From Wolfiporia cocos (taxonomy: Eukaryota > Basidiomycota > Agaricomycetes > Polyporales > Phaeolaceae): a stretch of DNA of 64,000 nt. Shown here piece by piece: positions 22,546-35,200 of the stretch. The notes under the pieces were generated by a model. It was not told where the DNA came from. It saw only the letters and a program-made list of their open reading frames with translations, and did not search any database. The DNA lies in NCBI GenBank assembly GCA_029448655.1, contig JACCLO010000066.1, positions 1 through 64,000 on the forward strand, given 5' to 3'. The number at the start of each line of letters is the position of its first letter. Positions within the stretch are counted from its first letter, which is position 1. The position numbers and the translations under genes are program-made.

Positions 22546-23089
22546 AGACGGTGCATTATACTCCGCTGTGGAATTGTTGCGATGACAATACATTACATTC
22601 ATTGACTTGGTGCTTGTGGACAGATCCTCGCCGAACACAGACTCCGACCGTTGCATCTTGGCCTGCTCCGCACGTGGGCAAGCAAGATTAGATGCGAGAA
22701 ATCCCTGGTAGAAATAATAACCAGAAAGCACCCCCGTCACTGTGCGCAGACACCAGCGGCATCCGAGCCACCGCTGCCTCGTTGCAGCACGCTCACCGAC
22801 GCCACACACAACTGTGGTGTTCCTGTTGAATCGGAATAGTTTGTTGCCCAGAATGGCTAGGGTGAATAGTACAGCAATGGACCATGCGTATACGCGAAGT
22901 TACTAACCACCTGCCAATGCAGCGGAAAGGCCAGCGAAGAGGCCGTCTCTCCGAGCTTCCTGTGGAGGTTGGCGTGTGAATGTCATCATTATCGAGATTG
23001 GAATGGATGGATATAGATTTCCCTACAGTTGTACATCTTGCTACAGCATCATCGGGAGCCACAAGTGAAGTGTCGGCGGCGTTGGGCAT
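22540..23089 (-). CDS. Small two-segment membrane protein, four exons
   Basis: Four exons (23089-23045, 22959-22911, 22856-22797, 22739-22540) join with GT-AG introns into a clean 117-residue frame starting MPNAADTSLVAPDDA. Residues about 16-34 contain GLFAGLSAALAGAILG, a small-residue membrane helix. A basic link LFRFNRNT follows, then a second helix, VVCGVVTGVLSGYYFYQGFLAS. The Gly/Ala-rich paired helices resemble small conserved mitochondrial or ER membrane proteins of fungi, but I cannot name a family. The C-terminal 50 residues are polar. Exon lengths sum to 354 nt, a multiple of three, which supports the model. It overlaps the aldolase relic by a few bases. Confidence 0.72.
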
Positions 23090-23299
23090 AGTGATAAATT
23101 ATGGAACGCGATGCGTTTGCGGACTTGATGCGGACAGATAAACGTGTGCACCACTTAGTAACTCAAATAGAATTAATAATTCCCCTGCCTGACACACGGC
23201 GTGCGCGCGCTAACATCACCCCGCGTCACATAAGCTCGACGTCACGACTTCGTGACTGAGCGCGTCAAAGTCTCGCGTGGAGCTCGCTGTGGCTGGCAT

Positions 23300-23930
23300 C
23301 GTAGACATTGGGCTTCTTCTTGTATGTGGATAACTCACTGGAAATATCGGCGAACAAGCGCAAACTGTCTTCAGACATATCAAATACTTTCAGTTCCATC
23401 GAGGGTACGTTATATGCGCTCAATTGCACGGATCTTATTTACAGCAACATCCTCCATTCGTGTAGACGCTTTGATCAGCGTCAAGCAGAAACTCGGGGAT
23501 AGTAGTCGTAGCAGTCGGGTCTCTATATGCGCCGAACTATACCAGCTGGCATATCTCTCCGAGTCTTTCTCCCAGCAGCGCCTGCGGTCGAACAAGGATT
23601 GGATCCATCAAGTGGATATCCTAGATCGTGAAGGTGGGCACACTATTTCTGGGTTTCTTCCAACTACCACATATGATCCGCAGGGGTCAATCTGTGGAAT
23701 CCATCTGCCTTGTCTCGCGATATGGATGATGAGGATACTTGAAATGTGAATGCTGCATGTGAGTCTAGTTCATCATGCCGAGAGTGTCTCACCGTACCAT
23801 CCCCAATCACCGGTTCGGCTATCCGTACAGTGAAGTTGGCCGGATTCCGCCTCGTTGAAGCCGGATTAGAGAACAAGCCAGCCATTGACAGTGAGACAAT
23901 CATCCATCACGATGTCACCTAGTTTGAGAT
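23300..23930 (+). CDS. Possible unidentified multi-exon gene
   Basis: Coding-like plus-strand segments occur at 23308-23405 (DNSLEISANKRKLSSDI), 23445-23650 (ISVKQKLGDSSR ... DWIHQVDIL) and 23800-23930 (TVKLAGFRLVEAGLENKPAI then HHDV and stop). A GT-AG intron at about 23405-23443 would join the first two. I do not recognise the product and cannot confirm one continuous frame to the third segment. Alternatively this is another relic. Confidence 0.35.
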
Positions 23931-24036
23931 CGCTTCTCCACAGCTCTCATCCATGTGCTGCAGCTCGCAAGCAAAGCCGGCGTTAGCATGTCAGGTACAA
24001 CCATCAGTTCGCGTGCGGACTCCCAAGACGGGCCGC

Positions 24037-25817
24037 TTACTCAGAAAATGTGAATTCTAGCGATCGGACGCCATGATCTTGCAGGCTCCGTGCTTGCATG
24101 TGCAGCGAAGGTATGACTACTATCCGCCCCATGAGTGCACGCCAATGTGATTTCTCCTGAAGGATTGGTACCGTCTTCTCACCTGAATCGAAGTTAGCAG
24201 CCGCCCTCGGGCGATGACAGGGGCGACGCACCTGATCCGAGTACGATGACATCGTCAGCACGCCCGACACTTCATATGCGACATCAGACTTTATTTGCCA
24301 ATCATATTGACTGCGACGTACATTCGCCAGAGACCAGGCTTGGCCGGATGTGGTTCCCAAAGGTCGGATGTGGCAAAGCCACGCTCCCCATTTGGCATAT
24401 TCTCGATGCAAGGCTGGTGTGTCTCGCACGTCTGCACGCACATGCACGCCATACCTCAGTATACTTCGGGCGGCTACATCGTTACATTTTGGCACGCACC
24501 AACATCTGCAGCTCGAATGTCCCGTCTCCCTGAGGAACCCAGCGACATACACTCTCTGGGAAGCTGCATCCATTCCCAGTCGGCGCGCTTCTTGCCAATA
24601 GGGCTCGGCTCTTCGACGCCGTCATCGAACACGCATGTCACCAGGCCGAATTCGGTTGCACCGTAGCACGCCAACAGGCGCACGCCTTTATCCACGAGCT
24701 TCTCACCATTCGCCCTGGAGAGCGGGCCGCCGGCGAATATCTAAGACGTGAGTGATAAGCGAGTTGCTCCCTCGACCAGCGCAATGTGATGCAGGTACTG
24801 ACAAGAGCCTGAAGAGACGCAAGGTACTTCGCGTCATCCTCGTTCTGCGACCACGCCTGGCGAAAACAGTACTTTTAGCAATCACAGGCACACTACACAA
24901 CCAGAGCCTACCTCGACGAAAGCAGGGACGCTCTCGATAGCCGTGCAGCCTGTCTTGCGCGCCGTCTCAATTGTGTTCTGCGGGGTCGGCACGACCGGGG
25001 GCGCTGACACGATCGCGCGCGGGGGGAACAGCGACGTCGGCTGGCCGGACAAGAGCGGCGCGTACAGCTGCGAGCAGAGTCCCATTACGTGGAACGGCGG
25101 TAGCGCCATGCACCCCCACCGTATCGCCTTCCTGCGCGACTCCACGAAGATGGGCATCCTGCACCAGTGTAGGATCGTCGTGTGCGTGTGCGGGATCGGC
25201 TTCGGGAAGCCGGTGGAGCCTGAGGAGTGCAGGTAGAGCACAACATCCGATGGCGACGCCGCGCACGCGGGCGGCGGGTAAGGGCCCGAGACGGCACGCG
25301 GCGGGTCGAAGGAGGGCGCGAGCGTCGGGAAGACGTCCGTGAGCGCGGGCAGGTCGTCGACGTGCATGGCGAATCCGCTCGGCAGGCTCTCCCGGACCGC
25401 GTCAGTGAATGGGGCGAAGGTGGGCTGTGAGACGATGCGATGGCAGCTCGTGTGCTCCATCAGGCTTGCTATTGCGGGCACGGAGTTGCGGGAGGACATA
25501 GGGAAGGGGACGAGCCCCGCACGGATCAGACCCGCGACGAGCGCATGGTAGAGCAGAGTATCGCAGTTCGCGATGATAGCGACAACGGCGCCCTCTTCGC
25601 CCTTCCGTCCGGGCCTGAAGGAGTGGGCAACGCGGTGAATTGCCTGAGCGAACTCGAGGAACGATATACTTCCGAGCGTATCAGAAGACAAGTCTGGAAA
25701 CAGGAAGAGAAAGAACGGAGAGGTGGAATTGTATTCGGCATGGAAGTCGACGAGCCCAGGGATGAGAGATAGCGAACCGTTGAGGGGCGGGAGTACAGGC
25801 GATGCAGATGCAGACAT
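24037..25817 (-). pseudogene. Adenylate-forming (AMP-binding) enzyme, broken and lacking reductase
   Basis: Exon 1 (25817-about 24900) starts MSASASPVLPPLNGSLSLI and carries the A3 core LHSSGSTGFPKPIPHTH. After short introns the minus strand shows IFAGGPLSRANGEKLV, the A5 motif LLACYGATEFG, a WEWMQ segment, then WVPQGDGTFELQML in another frame (extra base near 24545), FATSDLWEPHPAKPGLWR and VGRADDVIVLGSGEKTVP. This order matches the adenylation domain of fungal NRPS-like carboxylate reductases. Those proteins continue for about 600 residues (carrier plus reductase domain), and nothing of that kind follows here. It would have activated an aryl or alkyl acid as an acyl-AMP. Truncation and the shift make it a probable pseudogene. 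Confidence 0.78.
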
Positions 25818-28259
25818 ATCTGCCAGAAGCTGAACAGAGTGGATTATAATGATTCTGATGGAGTATGTGGGTGCTGAGAATGAGGCCTATTTAAACGAAG
25901 TTCTCGAGCCATCCCCGTGACGCGGGAAGGTCCATCGGTGAATATTTGAATGGCTTGCCGGTGCGCTGCGGGTCAGTTGTCCTCATGAATCCGAGCAGGT
26001 AGGTAATCGTCTACTGGTGTCAGTATCGAGTGTGGCGTACTAGATCCTGAGGCCTGAAGAGTGGCCGGCCGAGCTCGGCATCTGTTAGCCGACCAAATGT
26101 GAGACCGCGGTGATCTCGGAGCGTTCCTTTCGTTATCGTCGCAGAAAGCCGCGAAGGTTCTCTCCAGCGATCGGAGGCTAGTCGATTGGAGTCCCGCACA
26201 GCCTCGCACCTCCAGCCTTCCTGAGACGCAGGGGCACGACATAATCAGCAGCCCAGTACATCTTCGACGGGCGCGGAACATTCTTGCTGATATTCTAGAG
26301 CTGTCAGCATCATCACCTTGGGGCCCGCGGCCACGACAGCCGACGCAGAATTCCGCCAACGATTGCGATCGTCAGATTTTGGGGAGTTGGTATCATGCAG
26401 CAAAATAAACTAACGCGTAAAGCATGGGCAACTGATCTTCCCGCATAGCCTGTCTATCGCTATGTGACTCGTCAAAGTCCGCCAGCGGCTTCGACGCCCG
26501 GAAGGACTCACTGCTGGAAGTGAGAGATTGAAGATTGATCTAGACGTTTCTCCTACGAGTGTGGCCAAGTGGCAAAAAGAGCGGAGCTGCATGGACGTCG
26601 GAAATGATAGAAGAGCCTTTCATTTCGGACCAACTGCGCATTTGAGCTGGCACATTCCAACCACCGTGCCCGCCAGGCCATTCCAGGCTGAGCATGTCCG
26701 GCATTGCTCATACCGACACTGCCGGGCGGTGAAAGGCTCAGACTAACCCGATGGTAAACAAAAGTGGTTCCGGCTGTATGATAACGATATGGCAACAACA
26801 CATCGCTTGCAATCCTTCCAGGAGGCTCTCGGCTCCACGTGAATTACTTCATCTGCACTACATTGACCAAATCTCACTGTTCCTGTACAACACAATTTCC
26901 TAAGAATCCTAACATGCGAGGGCGCATATTTCGTATCATGTCAAGTCGATAGTTGCTAAATACAGATAAAATGGGTCAGAGCTGGTAGCAATGGGCGCCC
27001 AATGCCTCTGACAATTATTTGGGGCGTTCACCTTGAATTTATAGTGCAAGGATAGCTCTTCAGAGCCTCGCCTTCCCGATTCCGAAACACACAATTAGAT
27101 TGCATATTCTCGCCATGTCAGTAGTAAGTTAATACACCGCAAGTAGTCAGACGATCGTCCGCGAGAAAGGCTAATCGATTCAGAAGTCCTGCTCTAAACT
27201 GTTCCCTCACCTGCTTAATGTCATGCCCAGTGTGACTGTCCGTTCGTAGGCTTGCTGGTTCACTCGCCTCCCAACGTTTGCGACACGGTACCGTTGCACA
27301 ATAGCTACCTCCTTGATTTGTCAGAGCACTCTTGCTGCGGAAGACTTTGCGGGTTCTGGAGACATAAATATCTACTTTCGCAACGTACGCTACACATGCG
27401 CCGATGGCGTTGTTTGTCACGAAACATGTTCTGCTCTTCTTGCGTACTTTGCTACTCACCAGTGCACTCCCAGGAGTTGTAGCTATGTGTACCTGTAGCA
27501 CAGATGGCATAATATGTCCCATTGTTCTTACCTTCGCCTCACAAACACGCTCGTGTATCGCTTCGTTCTTCGATGAAACTGCAGTTTTCGCTGATGTGTG
27601 AACTGAGCACTTAGGTGATGACTGACTTCAGGGCCTGTAGTCCGGCATTCAGTACGTTTAGTGCAAAGTAGCGGGCCATGTCGGAACCGGCGCTACTTCA
27701 TTATCAAGCAATATAAGAACAGAGATGAGTAGATAGATACTCAGCGTGGGTGGCGCCCACGCTTCAATGTGGCTTGCTAATCCGTGTTCATGCTATTTGC
27801 ACGGCATGCTACACGATCGAAGTGTTGTAATAGAGGTTTTTTTACTAACGATAATTATGACTCGCCCTTTTCCGAGGTTGTGCAAGAATTATGAGAACGA
27901 GGTATGGCATCATTGATACCCTACAGTGTTTTCGTACATCCGATGCGGGTTAACAGTACTTGGATACAGTTACTGGTATGCGTCACAAAGATCAAGGACT
28001 ACGCTCTACCCACTCCATTTTAAAAACTTAGTAGTGGAGCTCAAAAAATCCGTGCCACAGTCAATTTTATTGTTAGCAAAACACCTCTAATTCGAGAGTG
28101 ATTGTGGAGGCGACGGGGGGACTGCATCTAGCACTTAAATCATATGGGTCAGTGTTGGACCACGATGGAGCGATCGCCGCCACCGCCCGTCCGATCCGCT
28201 CAGATCTTGTGACGCACTAGTACTAGTGACAGGTGCCACCACAGCGCGGTCACGCCGAA
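25818..28259. other. Long stretch without a supported gene
   Basis: Several modest open frames on both strands (for example 25973-26359 minus and 27118-27522 minus) show no recognisable motif and no consistent exon series. 27700-28140 is AT-rich and looks intergenic. A decayed or unannotated gene cannot be excluded at 27100-27600. Confidence 0.45.
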
Positions 28260-28621
28260 TCACCTGTTCGTGCGACTCAGGACCAGGAAGAAGATAAGAC
28301 GGTGTCCGAGGAAGGTCCGACTGTGATGGAGGTCGATTCGTAGGGCGTCGTCTGGTGGATGTGTCGCATCGCGAGCACGGCCGTGTTGCATTGTGTTTTC
28401 GAGCTGTTGTTCATGGCTTTCGTTTGACTCGGCGTAGACACCGTCGAACGCGGGGCCTGGAGCCGCACTGGCCGCACCGCTGGGCAGCTGAGGCTGGAGG
28501 GAGCTGTATCGGCACCGTGAGAGGACGCGAGAGTCTGGCGTCGGCGACACCGACCTGGAACGGGCTTGGCGCAGCGAGTGCGCAGACGGGTTGAAATGTC
28601 CGCACTTCGGGCAGACATATT
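28260..28621 (-). pseudogene. Lunapark C-terminal exon fragment
   Basis: An exon-like segment opens after a CAG acceptor at 28622 and reads YVCPKCGHFNPSAHSLRQ, the second half of the Lunapark zinc-ribbon, followed by an Arg/Ser/Pro-rich tail and stop at about 28260. Lunapark stabilises three-way junctions of the ER. The upstream zinc-ribbon half (the CxxCFxHNG part), the two membrane helices and the N-terminus are not found upstream on this strand before the next gene, so this is a fragment or a gene cut by rearrangement. Confidence 0.65.
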
Positions 28622-29004
28622 CTGCACGTGGCGGGTGACGGTCAAGGGCAAGGTCAGGTGGGAGGTGCTGACGTCGACCCCACAGCCAATTGGTCGCTGA
28701 CCGTCGTAAAGGGCACAGAATTGTACATACCAAGTGTATCGCCGGCTCATGACCACGAAGATAATGATAAGTTGGGCGCTGCAAGTCACGAATGCCGGAT
28801 AGACCGTTATCGAGCAATGGGAAGTGTTTGAGTGGAGAGCGAATAAGCGCCGATCACTGGGTCCAGCGCGGGCATTATATTGCACATGGCCGGCGAATGA
28901 GCACCCAGCGATGTGGCACGTGCTGCGTATCACGCTGCATCCGTGCTGTGGGAATGCCACGCTGTCACCTTACACCCAATCCACTCTGCAACGATCTGAT
29001 AATA

Positions 29005-29640
29005 ATGGAGCCAACAGAGGTCCAAATTTACGGATTGAATCTTTTGAAGGAACACACAGACATGTTTCATAATCACATATCCACTGCTTTCCCGACACAG
29101 ATTGGTGAACTATACAAATGGCATGCCAAGGGCAGGCATGCATTGGTACATTACATTCTTTTTATTTTTGCTACTCTACTAATGAATGCAAAGTTGTATA
29201 CTGAGGAGATAATCAGAGATTTTCGATTGGAGGACGACGAACTAGCAACCAACTTCCACAGAGACCCTAGGATTTTATTAGGTCGTCAAAAACTTGATTT
29301 TGCCTTGAAGTTATTCAACCTTGGGCTGGATGCTGAGGCATTCCAGCTACCCAAGTTGGAGATTGAGCTGAAGGAAGGGCCCAAGACTGACACTACAGAC
29401 CAGAATGCAGATTGCAGAGGAATAGTAAGTCTTGTGAATGATTAGCACAAAATGGCTTGAATTTAAATTTCTGCATCTAGAAGCGGCCTACTTCAGAATT
29501 GGAAGAAGCAGGCCAGGGTCCCAAGCGCCAAAAAGTGGAGGAGAGACTTCCTCAATTTTTGCCTCTAGGTGATGGCAAACCATCCTCCAAGTTGGAAGAT
29601 TGGGAAGATGAAGCCTCAAAGTATGTATGTCATTTTACAT
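29005..29640 (+). CDS. Unidentified gene with at least two exons
   Basis: ATG at 29005 opens a 140-codon exon (MEPTEVQIYGLNLLKEH ... LIRD-type helical sequence) ending at 29424. A consensus intron 29425-29480 (GTAAGT...CTAG) keeps phase 0 into an exon with a bipartite nuclear-localisation-like stretch (KRPTSELEEAGQGPKRQKVEE) split over 29481-29550 and an acidic end. A further intron starts at about 29621. The N-terminal part looks alpha-helical. No family recognised; it may be part of a transposon or a repeated orphan gene. Confidence 0.5.
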
Positions 29641-29939
29641 TCTCATTGAAGCAGCTTGCAGTTTACTGAGGCTTGAGTACAGAATGCTTTCATGATGGTT
29701 TAGGACTGTATAGGGTGTACATACTTGCAAATAGGAATCTGCATGAGGTTGTCCTTTGTCTCAACATACATATCTATCACCGTGATCACACCCTGTGAAC
29801 ATCCTTGCACACATCAAATATGTAGTCATAGCATGATCATGCTTGCCCTCATGTGCAAATACTAGTGAGAAATGCTCCACTTCCACTTCAGCGACTGCTG
29901 ATGAGTACTGGAAAGAAAGCTCAGTACTTTGGAAGGAAG

Positions 29940-31330
29940 ATACATCACCATGCATACCAATGCTCATGCTGGTCCGATTCAGTGAATACTGGTTGGAATG
30001 AATGTCAGCTGGGTAGCAAAGACAGTGCCACAATGTACCTTGAAATCATCACCGTTGAAGATAAGGATATCTCCGTGCTCTAGGGTCACGAGGAGTACCG
30101 GCCCCTCCCTTTTGACAGATTTCGTAATGGAGTCTGTGATTTGAGCAACTTGCATATCCAGAATGCTCACACTGTTACTCGGCGCTGGGACATCGGAATC
30201 GTCTATGTCCATAGGCCCGCATGAGTCGTTAGCTCCGTGCGGGAGTTCCTTCTTAGGAGATCCACGCTCTGCGACGGTGATTGGCAGAAGCTGCTGTACA
30301 CCTGGAGCTAATGATTTGGGGCGCATCGACAACTCTGCATCGGCGCCGAGGTACATCATGTATACAGGGGAATTTTTCGCAGCAAGCACGTTCTGGCACA
30401 ACTTCTGTCTTGGGGAAAGCCATGAATAGTAAATTCAGAACTCACCTTCTTTGAGCCAGGGAGAACCCAAGCCAAGTAATTCATTTCTGTCCCCCTCCTT
30501 CAGCGGCCAAGCGGCTTTGAAGCAGTGCGTGTGCTTGCAATATACAGAGCGGGGCATGTGTCGTGGCCGCTGTCGTATCTTGATTGTTGAATGAGCAGGT
30601 GTAATAGGCCTCTGCGGACGCACAGAATGTTTTAGAATCAATACATACGCACCGCTGTCCGTGCTCACCTTTAAAGGAACCCTTGCTATCCTGGAGCAAT
30701 GACAATTCAACTTTCGTCAGCATCTCTCTGAAGAGCCTGGTCGGCTGCTCCTGCAACTCTGCCCCGTTACAGGTATAAATAAATAAATAAATAAGCTTGG
30801 CAGAGACGCCATCCTTTGTCATATACGCTAAACGCGAGCCATCAGCAACGTCCGTTACGGTGGTTTGACACGCTCGGACGGCCTGTCACACGACAATGTC
30901 ACTGGAGAAATACCACGGGAATTATGCATGGTATGAACATCCGCAGGAGGTATACAGTTGCTTTCCTGCGCGAATGTATGAGTGCTTGCTTCGGCCGCCT
31001 CTGGTAGGCACACTCACTGAGCATCCGCTACACAGTTAATACCATAAATTTCGCTGAGCATTCAGTTTTCCACACTTTACGCATTGCCTTCCGCCATGAT
31101 AGCTTGTGGCCGAGATGCCATACTCGAAGTCGGCATCCATTTGATGATTTGGTGAAGAATGGGGAGGAAGAAAGTGGAAAGGATTGAACATGATATTAGG
31201 GTCTGTCTGGTCTGCTCCGATGGAAGGAGGGGCCTGCCACCAGGGATCAGCACTCCGATCCACCGTTTCGCTACCGGGTACCCAATCGAAAGTGAATTGC
31301 CACGAAAATAGTTCTTGACCAGCATCGTTT
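29940..31330 (-). CDS. Zinc-ribbon 2OG-Fe(II)/AlkB-like dioxygenase family protein (tentative)
   Basis: An upstream exon (about 31320-31050) reads WQFTFDWVPGSETVD ... YGISATSYHGGRQCVKCGKLN, a zinc-ribbon start. The exon 30401-about 30012 includes PVYMMYLGADAEL, an acidic linker, and VTLEHGDILIFNGDDFK, continued after an intron by YSLNRTSMSI. The HGDxxxFxG...RT pattern is like the C-terminal half of AlkB-type dioxygenases, where the second His and the 2OG-binding Arg lie. The exons between 30430 and 30830 could not be joined confidently. The predicted role (oxidative demethylation of nucleic acid or protein) is by family resemblance only. Confidence 0.5.
30774..30796. repeat. Short AAAT microsatellite
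   Basis: Five tandem AAAT units at about 30776-30795, within an intron or exon edge of the dioxygenase-like gene. Confidence 0.8.
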
Positions 31331-32225
31331 CTCCCCTGTCATTTGTTCAGCATGCCATCGAAAGGTACCCACGTAGATATCGATGAGATACCATGTTTAT
31401 GGATTTGATTCCAAAGAAACCCAGGTGTGTACAGCCATATTGTTCGCGGAGACTGAATGGCGCCGATTCGAAGACTCTGCACAGCACGATGCAATCCGGA
31501 CTATCACTTTTGTGGCTGTCCAATAGAACCTTAGCTTCGGGTGGTGGGCTGATCGGCCGGTTTGAACGACGCGAAGATGTCGGGACTGCACTGTTGAGAT
31601 AGCTCCGGTGCTTTGTTGGTCAGCGTGCTCGGATCATGTCTGGGTTGCAGTTTAAAACTCCCAGAGGTCGAAACATGAGCAGTACATCATTGCAATAGAA
31701 CCTAACCAGAATGATGCAGAATCGGAGGCACCAAGGAGGAGTCTGACTTGGATATCGTGGTGATTTTGATGGGGTTGATGATCAAAGGGATTCGATTCTC
31801 GTTGACATCCGTCATGATCATAGATGGCAGAGGACGATCTTGGTGATAGAGTACGTGCCCGTCGCCGTGATTGGCATGCACATTTTCAGACTGATGTGTC
31901 TGTCGGAGATGGACAACGGCAGCTAGCCAGAGCTTGGCGGTCTATGGCTAGTACAATGCGCAATTGTACCGGATCAAAGCGCAATTGCTACGTAGGCGCC
32001 GGTGGGCGCATTCCTGGGAAGTCATAAAACACGGACGGCCCGACAAGTCCGGTTCGCTGCCGCTACGTTTGTGGCGGCCACGGTGATATGTGTCCGCTAT
32101 TGCTATCTGGGCAGCTTAAGTGCAAGTATGGATCGAAAAATGACGCGGCGCCGTCTTTTCCACACTCGTGCGTGTGATCACACAAGTACAGAACCGCTTA
32201 CTTGTCAAAGGATGTACCCGACATA
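31331..32225. other. Intergenic between MSH4 and the dioxygenase-like gene
   Basis: No supported gene. Both neighbours are on the minus strand, so this holds the 3' flank of MSH4 and the upstream region of the next gene. Confidence 0.45.
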
Positions 32226-35200
32226 CTACATGGTATCACGGAGGACCTGCATGATCTCCTTCTGGAATCGAGCAAGATGAGCAGCCAACTCTTCATCGGG
32301 TAGCGAGGAATGATCGAGCGCTTGCGTGAGTTGGGTCCGTAGCTGAGAGCGGACTGAAAGTAGCACCTGCCATAAGGAGTACATACCCTGAGGAGGGCCT
32401 TGCGCCGTATGGAGACTTTGTTCGAGCGGCTATCCTGCTCCTGGCGTTCCTCCATCTCGCTCAAGGCTTCTGCGACCCGCCTTCCCTCGGCGAGGACGTC
32501 ATTCGGTAGATCGGCAAGTCGGGCAAGATCAAGACCTGGCACAGATGAAACTTAGCTCAGCGTACCACACAATATGTCCAACAAACCGTAGTGGCTCGTC
32601 TGTTCCGGCGCTCCGTCGACAACTCTGTGACGAACAGCAAAGGGCCAAGGTCTCGCAAATGTACGCACCTGTATTGAAAAGTCATGCCAAAGTTCGACGT
32701 GGATTGGCGTGACCTCTGCGTCAGAAGTTAACAAAGATACACGAAGCGATTGGTATGGAGAACCTGAACGGCAAGATGAAGGCTGACAAGTTCTGTTAGT
32801 AACCGAGATGTAATCATTCAAAACCTACTCACTTGACAACAGATGGCTGGCGCGACAATGTTGTCGTGAGCTCGCTGAAGTGACTACAGGGCCTGTAAGC
32901 AACCCATACATTAGTGATAATGGTACAGGTGCATACGTTGCGAAGAAGACATATGACTAGCAAACCAACGGCATTATCAGTAATGTACAGGGACCGCAAA
33001 ATGAGCCGGTACGACCTTGAGTTTGATGAGTTCCTCTGCGATGGCATGCGAGATGCCAACTTCTTCCCTTGGAGAGGTGCCGCGGCCAACTTCGTCGATC
33101 AGGATGAGAGAATTCTCCGTAGCAATCCCTGGCACAATTTCGGCATCAAGATGATGCTGGTTTCATAGTTAGCTCAAGTTACAAACCAACGATCATCGCG
33201 CAAGATGCCATCTCACTCGCAAATGTGCTCAGGCTCTTTTCGATATCGTCGTCGTTCGATAGCCGAGTCAGGAGTGCATCGTGCAGTCTGCATGATACGA
33301 CATTCAAAGAGGCGGTTTTGGTGATATTTGGAGAAGGTCCGCACCTGAAGCTACCGTACTCAGCAGGAACAAAGCATCCGCACATTGCCATGACTGTCAG
33401 CAGCCCAATCTGCCGCAAGTATATGCTCTTGCCTATGGTCACAGACAATCGGATGTTTGTTGACCATATACGGGCTCGGCGTACCTAACATGCTGCGTTG
33501 AATCAGCATTGAGCGATAGATATGATGAATCAGATGATCAGACGAACTTCGGCCCCTGGACAATTTGAAAAGAGGAAGCCTCGCAGCAATATACATCATT
33601 CGGTACAAGCGTCCCGGCCGCCTGAACGTTCTCTAGAACAGGATGCTGCCCCGCCTTTATGGCTAAGGTTCCCGTGAACTCGGGACGCACTACACCAAGT
33701 ATTAAGTGGTCACTGTTATCTAACTTAGAGGATGCTCACCATAGTCACGCACTAAGAAATCAAAACCAAACCTTACAATCAACATCTCTGTCAGTCTAGC
33801 ATTTACAGGACGTACGAATGCTGGCATGCGCAAAAGACCACAACATGTCCACAATGGCAACGGCCTCCGAAGCTTTGTACAGAGCTCCAATGACATCGAC
33901 GATCTCGGCGATCAACTCTTGTATAATCCTGGTATGACCTGTGAGCCGGGTATTGGAATGCCAACCGGTACTACATACTTGTCACTCATGATCAGCGTCT
34001 CGTCCAGTGCATCCTTCATGCGCGCGTTTCTCTTCTTCTGCTCAAGCTGTGAGCATTCTCACACTGGTAACCTCGTACAGGACTGACCAGCTCGATACTA
34101 GAAAAGAGCCACCGCTTTCTCTGAGCTGTCACATTCACAAAGCCTCTAGGTAGCTCCCCTCGGAGATCTGTCTTCTTCAAAGCAAAAACGAAGCCTGTGT
34201 CCTGGTACACTAGACTAAGAGGCAGGTCGTGTTGCTCCGAGAGTTCGCGGTTCAATGCAAATATATCCCCGACATTCTCCTTGTATGTTTCTCGTGCGAC
34301 GTCAAGGAGGCGATTGTAGTTTGCCTGATTTGCTGGATTTGAGCATTAACAAATGATGTTAAGGAGGAGGAAACATACCTTGACGGCGTACACACGTGCA
34401 TTCACCGCATTCAGGCCGCGCTGTATAGATCCATCGAATCTCAACGAAGGCTGCGTTATTTGGCACGTACTTTCGCTGAAGCTTCTTCTTCATTCAATGC
34501 TTCGCTAACATGCTGTTCGATTCTTGAAAGTCGCTCGTCAGAGATCATCTACATCGAACAGGCGCTTAGCGCGCATCCAATCTACAATTATATCTCCAGC
34601 ACCTACGTCCAGTACGATTCGTAACAGACGGGAGCGGCTGCCTGTCAAGGCTTTCGCGAGAACGGGCATGTTCTTGACTATGTTTCGGAGACTGAGCATT
34701 TGCGCGACGCGAGCGGCAGCAAGCTTTGCAGTGCTTGTCTCACGCGCCTCGGATGCAGCAAGCTGATGATTCAAATGAGCATTGATACTGTGCATGACCT
34801 GAAACGGCGAAAGCTTGCCGAGCAGATTAGCTTATCGAAGTCCATATTATGGAGGGACTTGAGCGCGTTCTTCATATTGTCGAAACGATTTCCATTCTGT
34901 ATGAGCTCTTTAAGACAGTAAGCCGAAATAGACACATCCATGGAGTTGATAGACCTTCGACGACATCAAGGCGCGCCTCTATAGAAGACTGTCTGCAGCA
35001 TTATTAGATCAACTCCGTAACGGTTGCAAAATGAGATACCAGTGATAGGCGCGAGTACATTTGCCCGGAGGAGGCGAGCACCCATTGCAGTGTATGTATG
35101 ATTTAATAGCCTAGGTGTGAATTACTTGAATCGTGGGCATATATTAAGAGACAGAGAGGGTTTACCCAAACATGGAATGGGTGGACCTCTTGAATGAGAT

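Noticed and set aside
24940..25780. Plus-strand open frames across the adenylation gene
   Set aside because: They are shadows of the GC-rich minus-strand exon, which carries real motifs.
33425..33460. Loss of Walker A in MSH4 (apparent LSVTIGKS)
   Set aside because: The apparent defect disappears when two short introns and the 8-nt exon are recognised, giving GPNMLGKS.
34990..35060. Frameshift in MSH4 after LLRANVLAPIT
   Set aside because: Using the TATAG acceptor gives G/AG phase and continues EARLDVVEELIQ, so no shift is needed.
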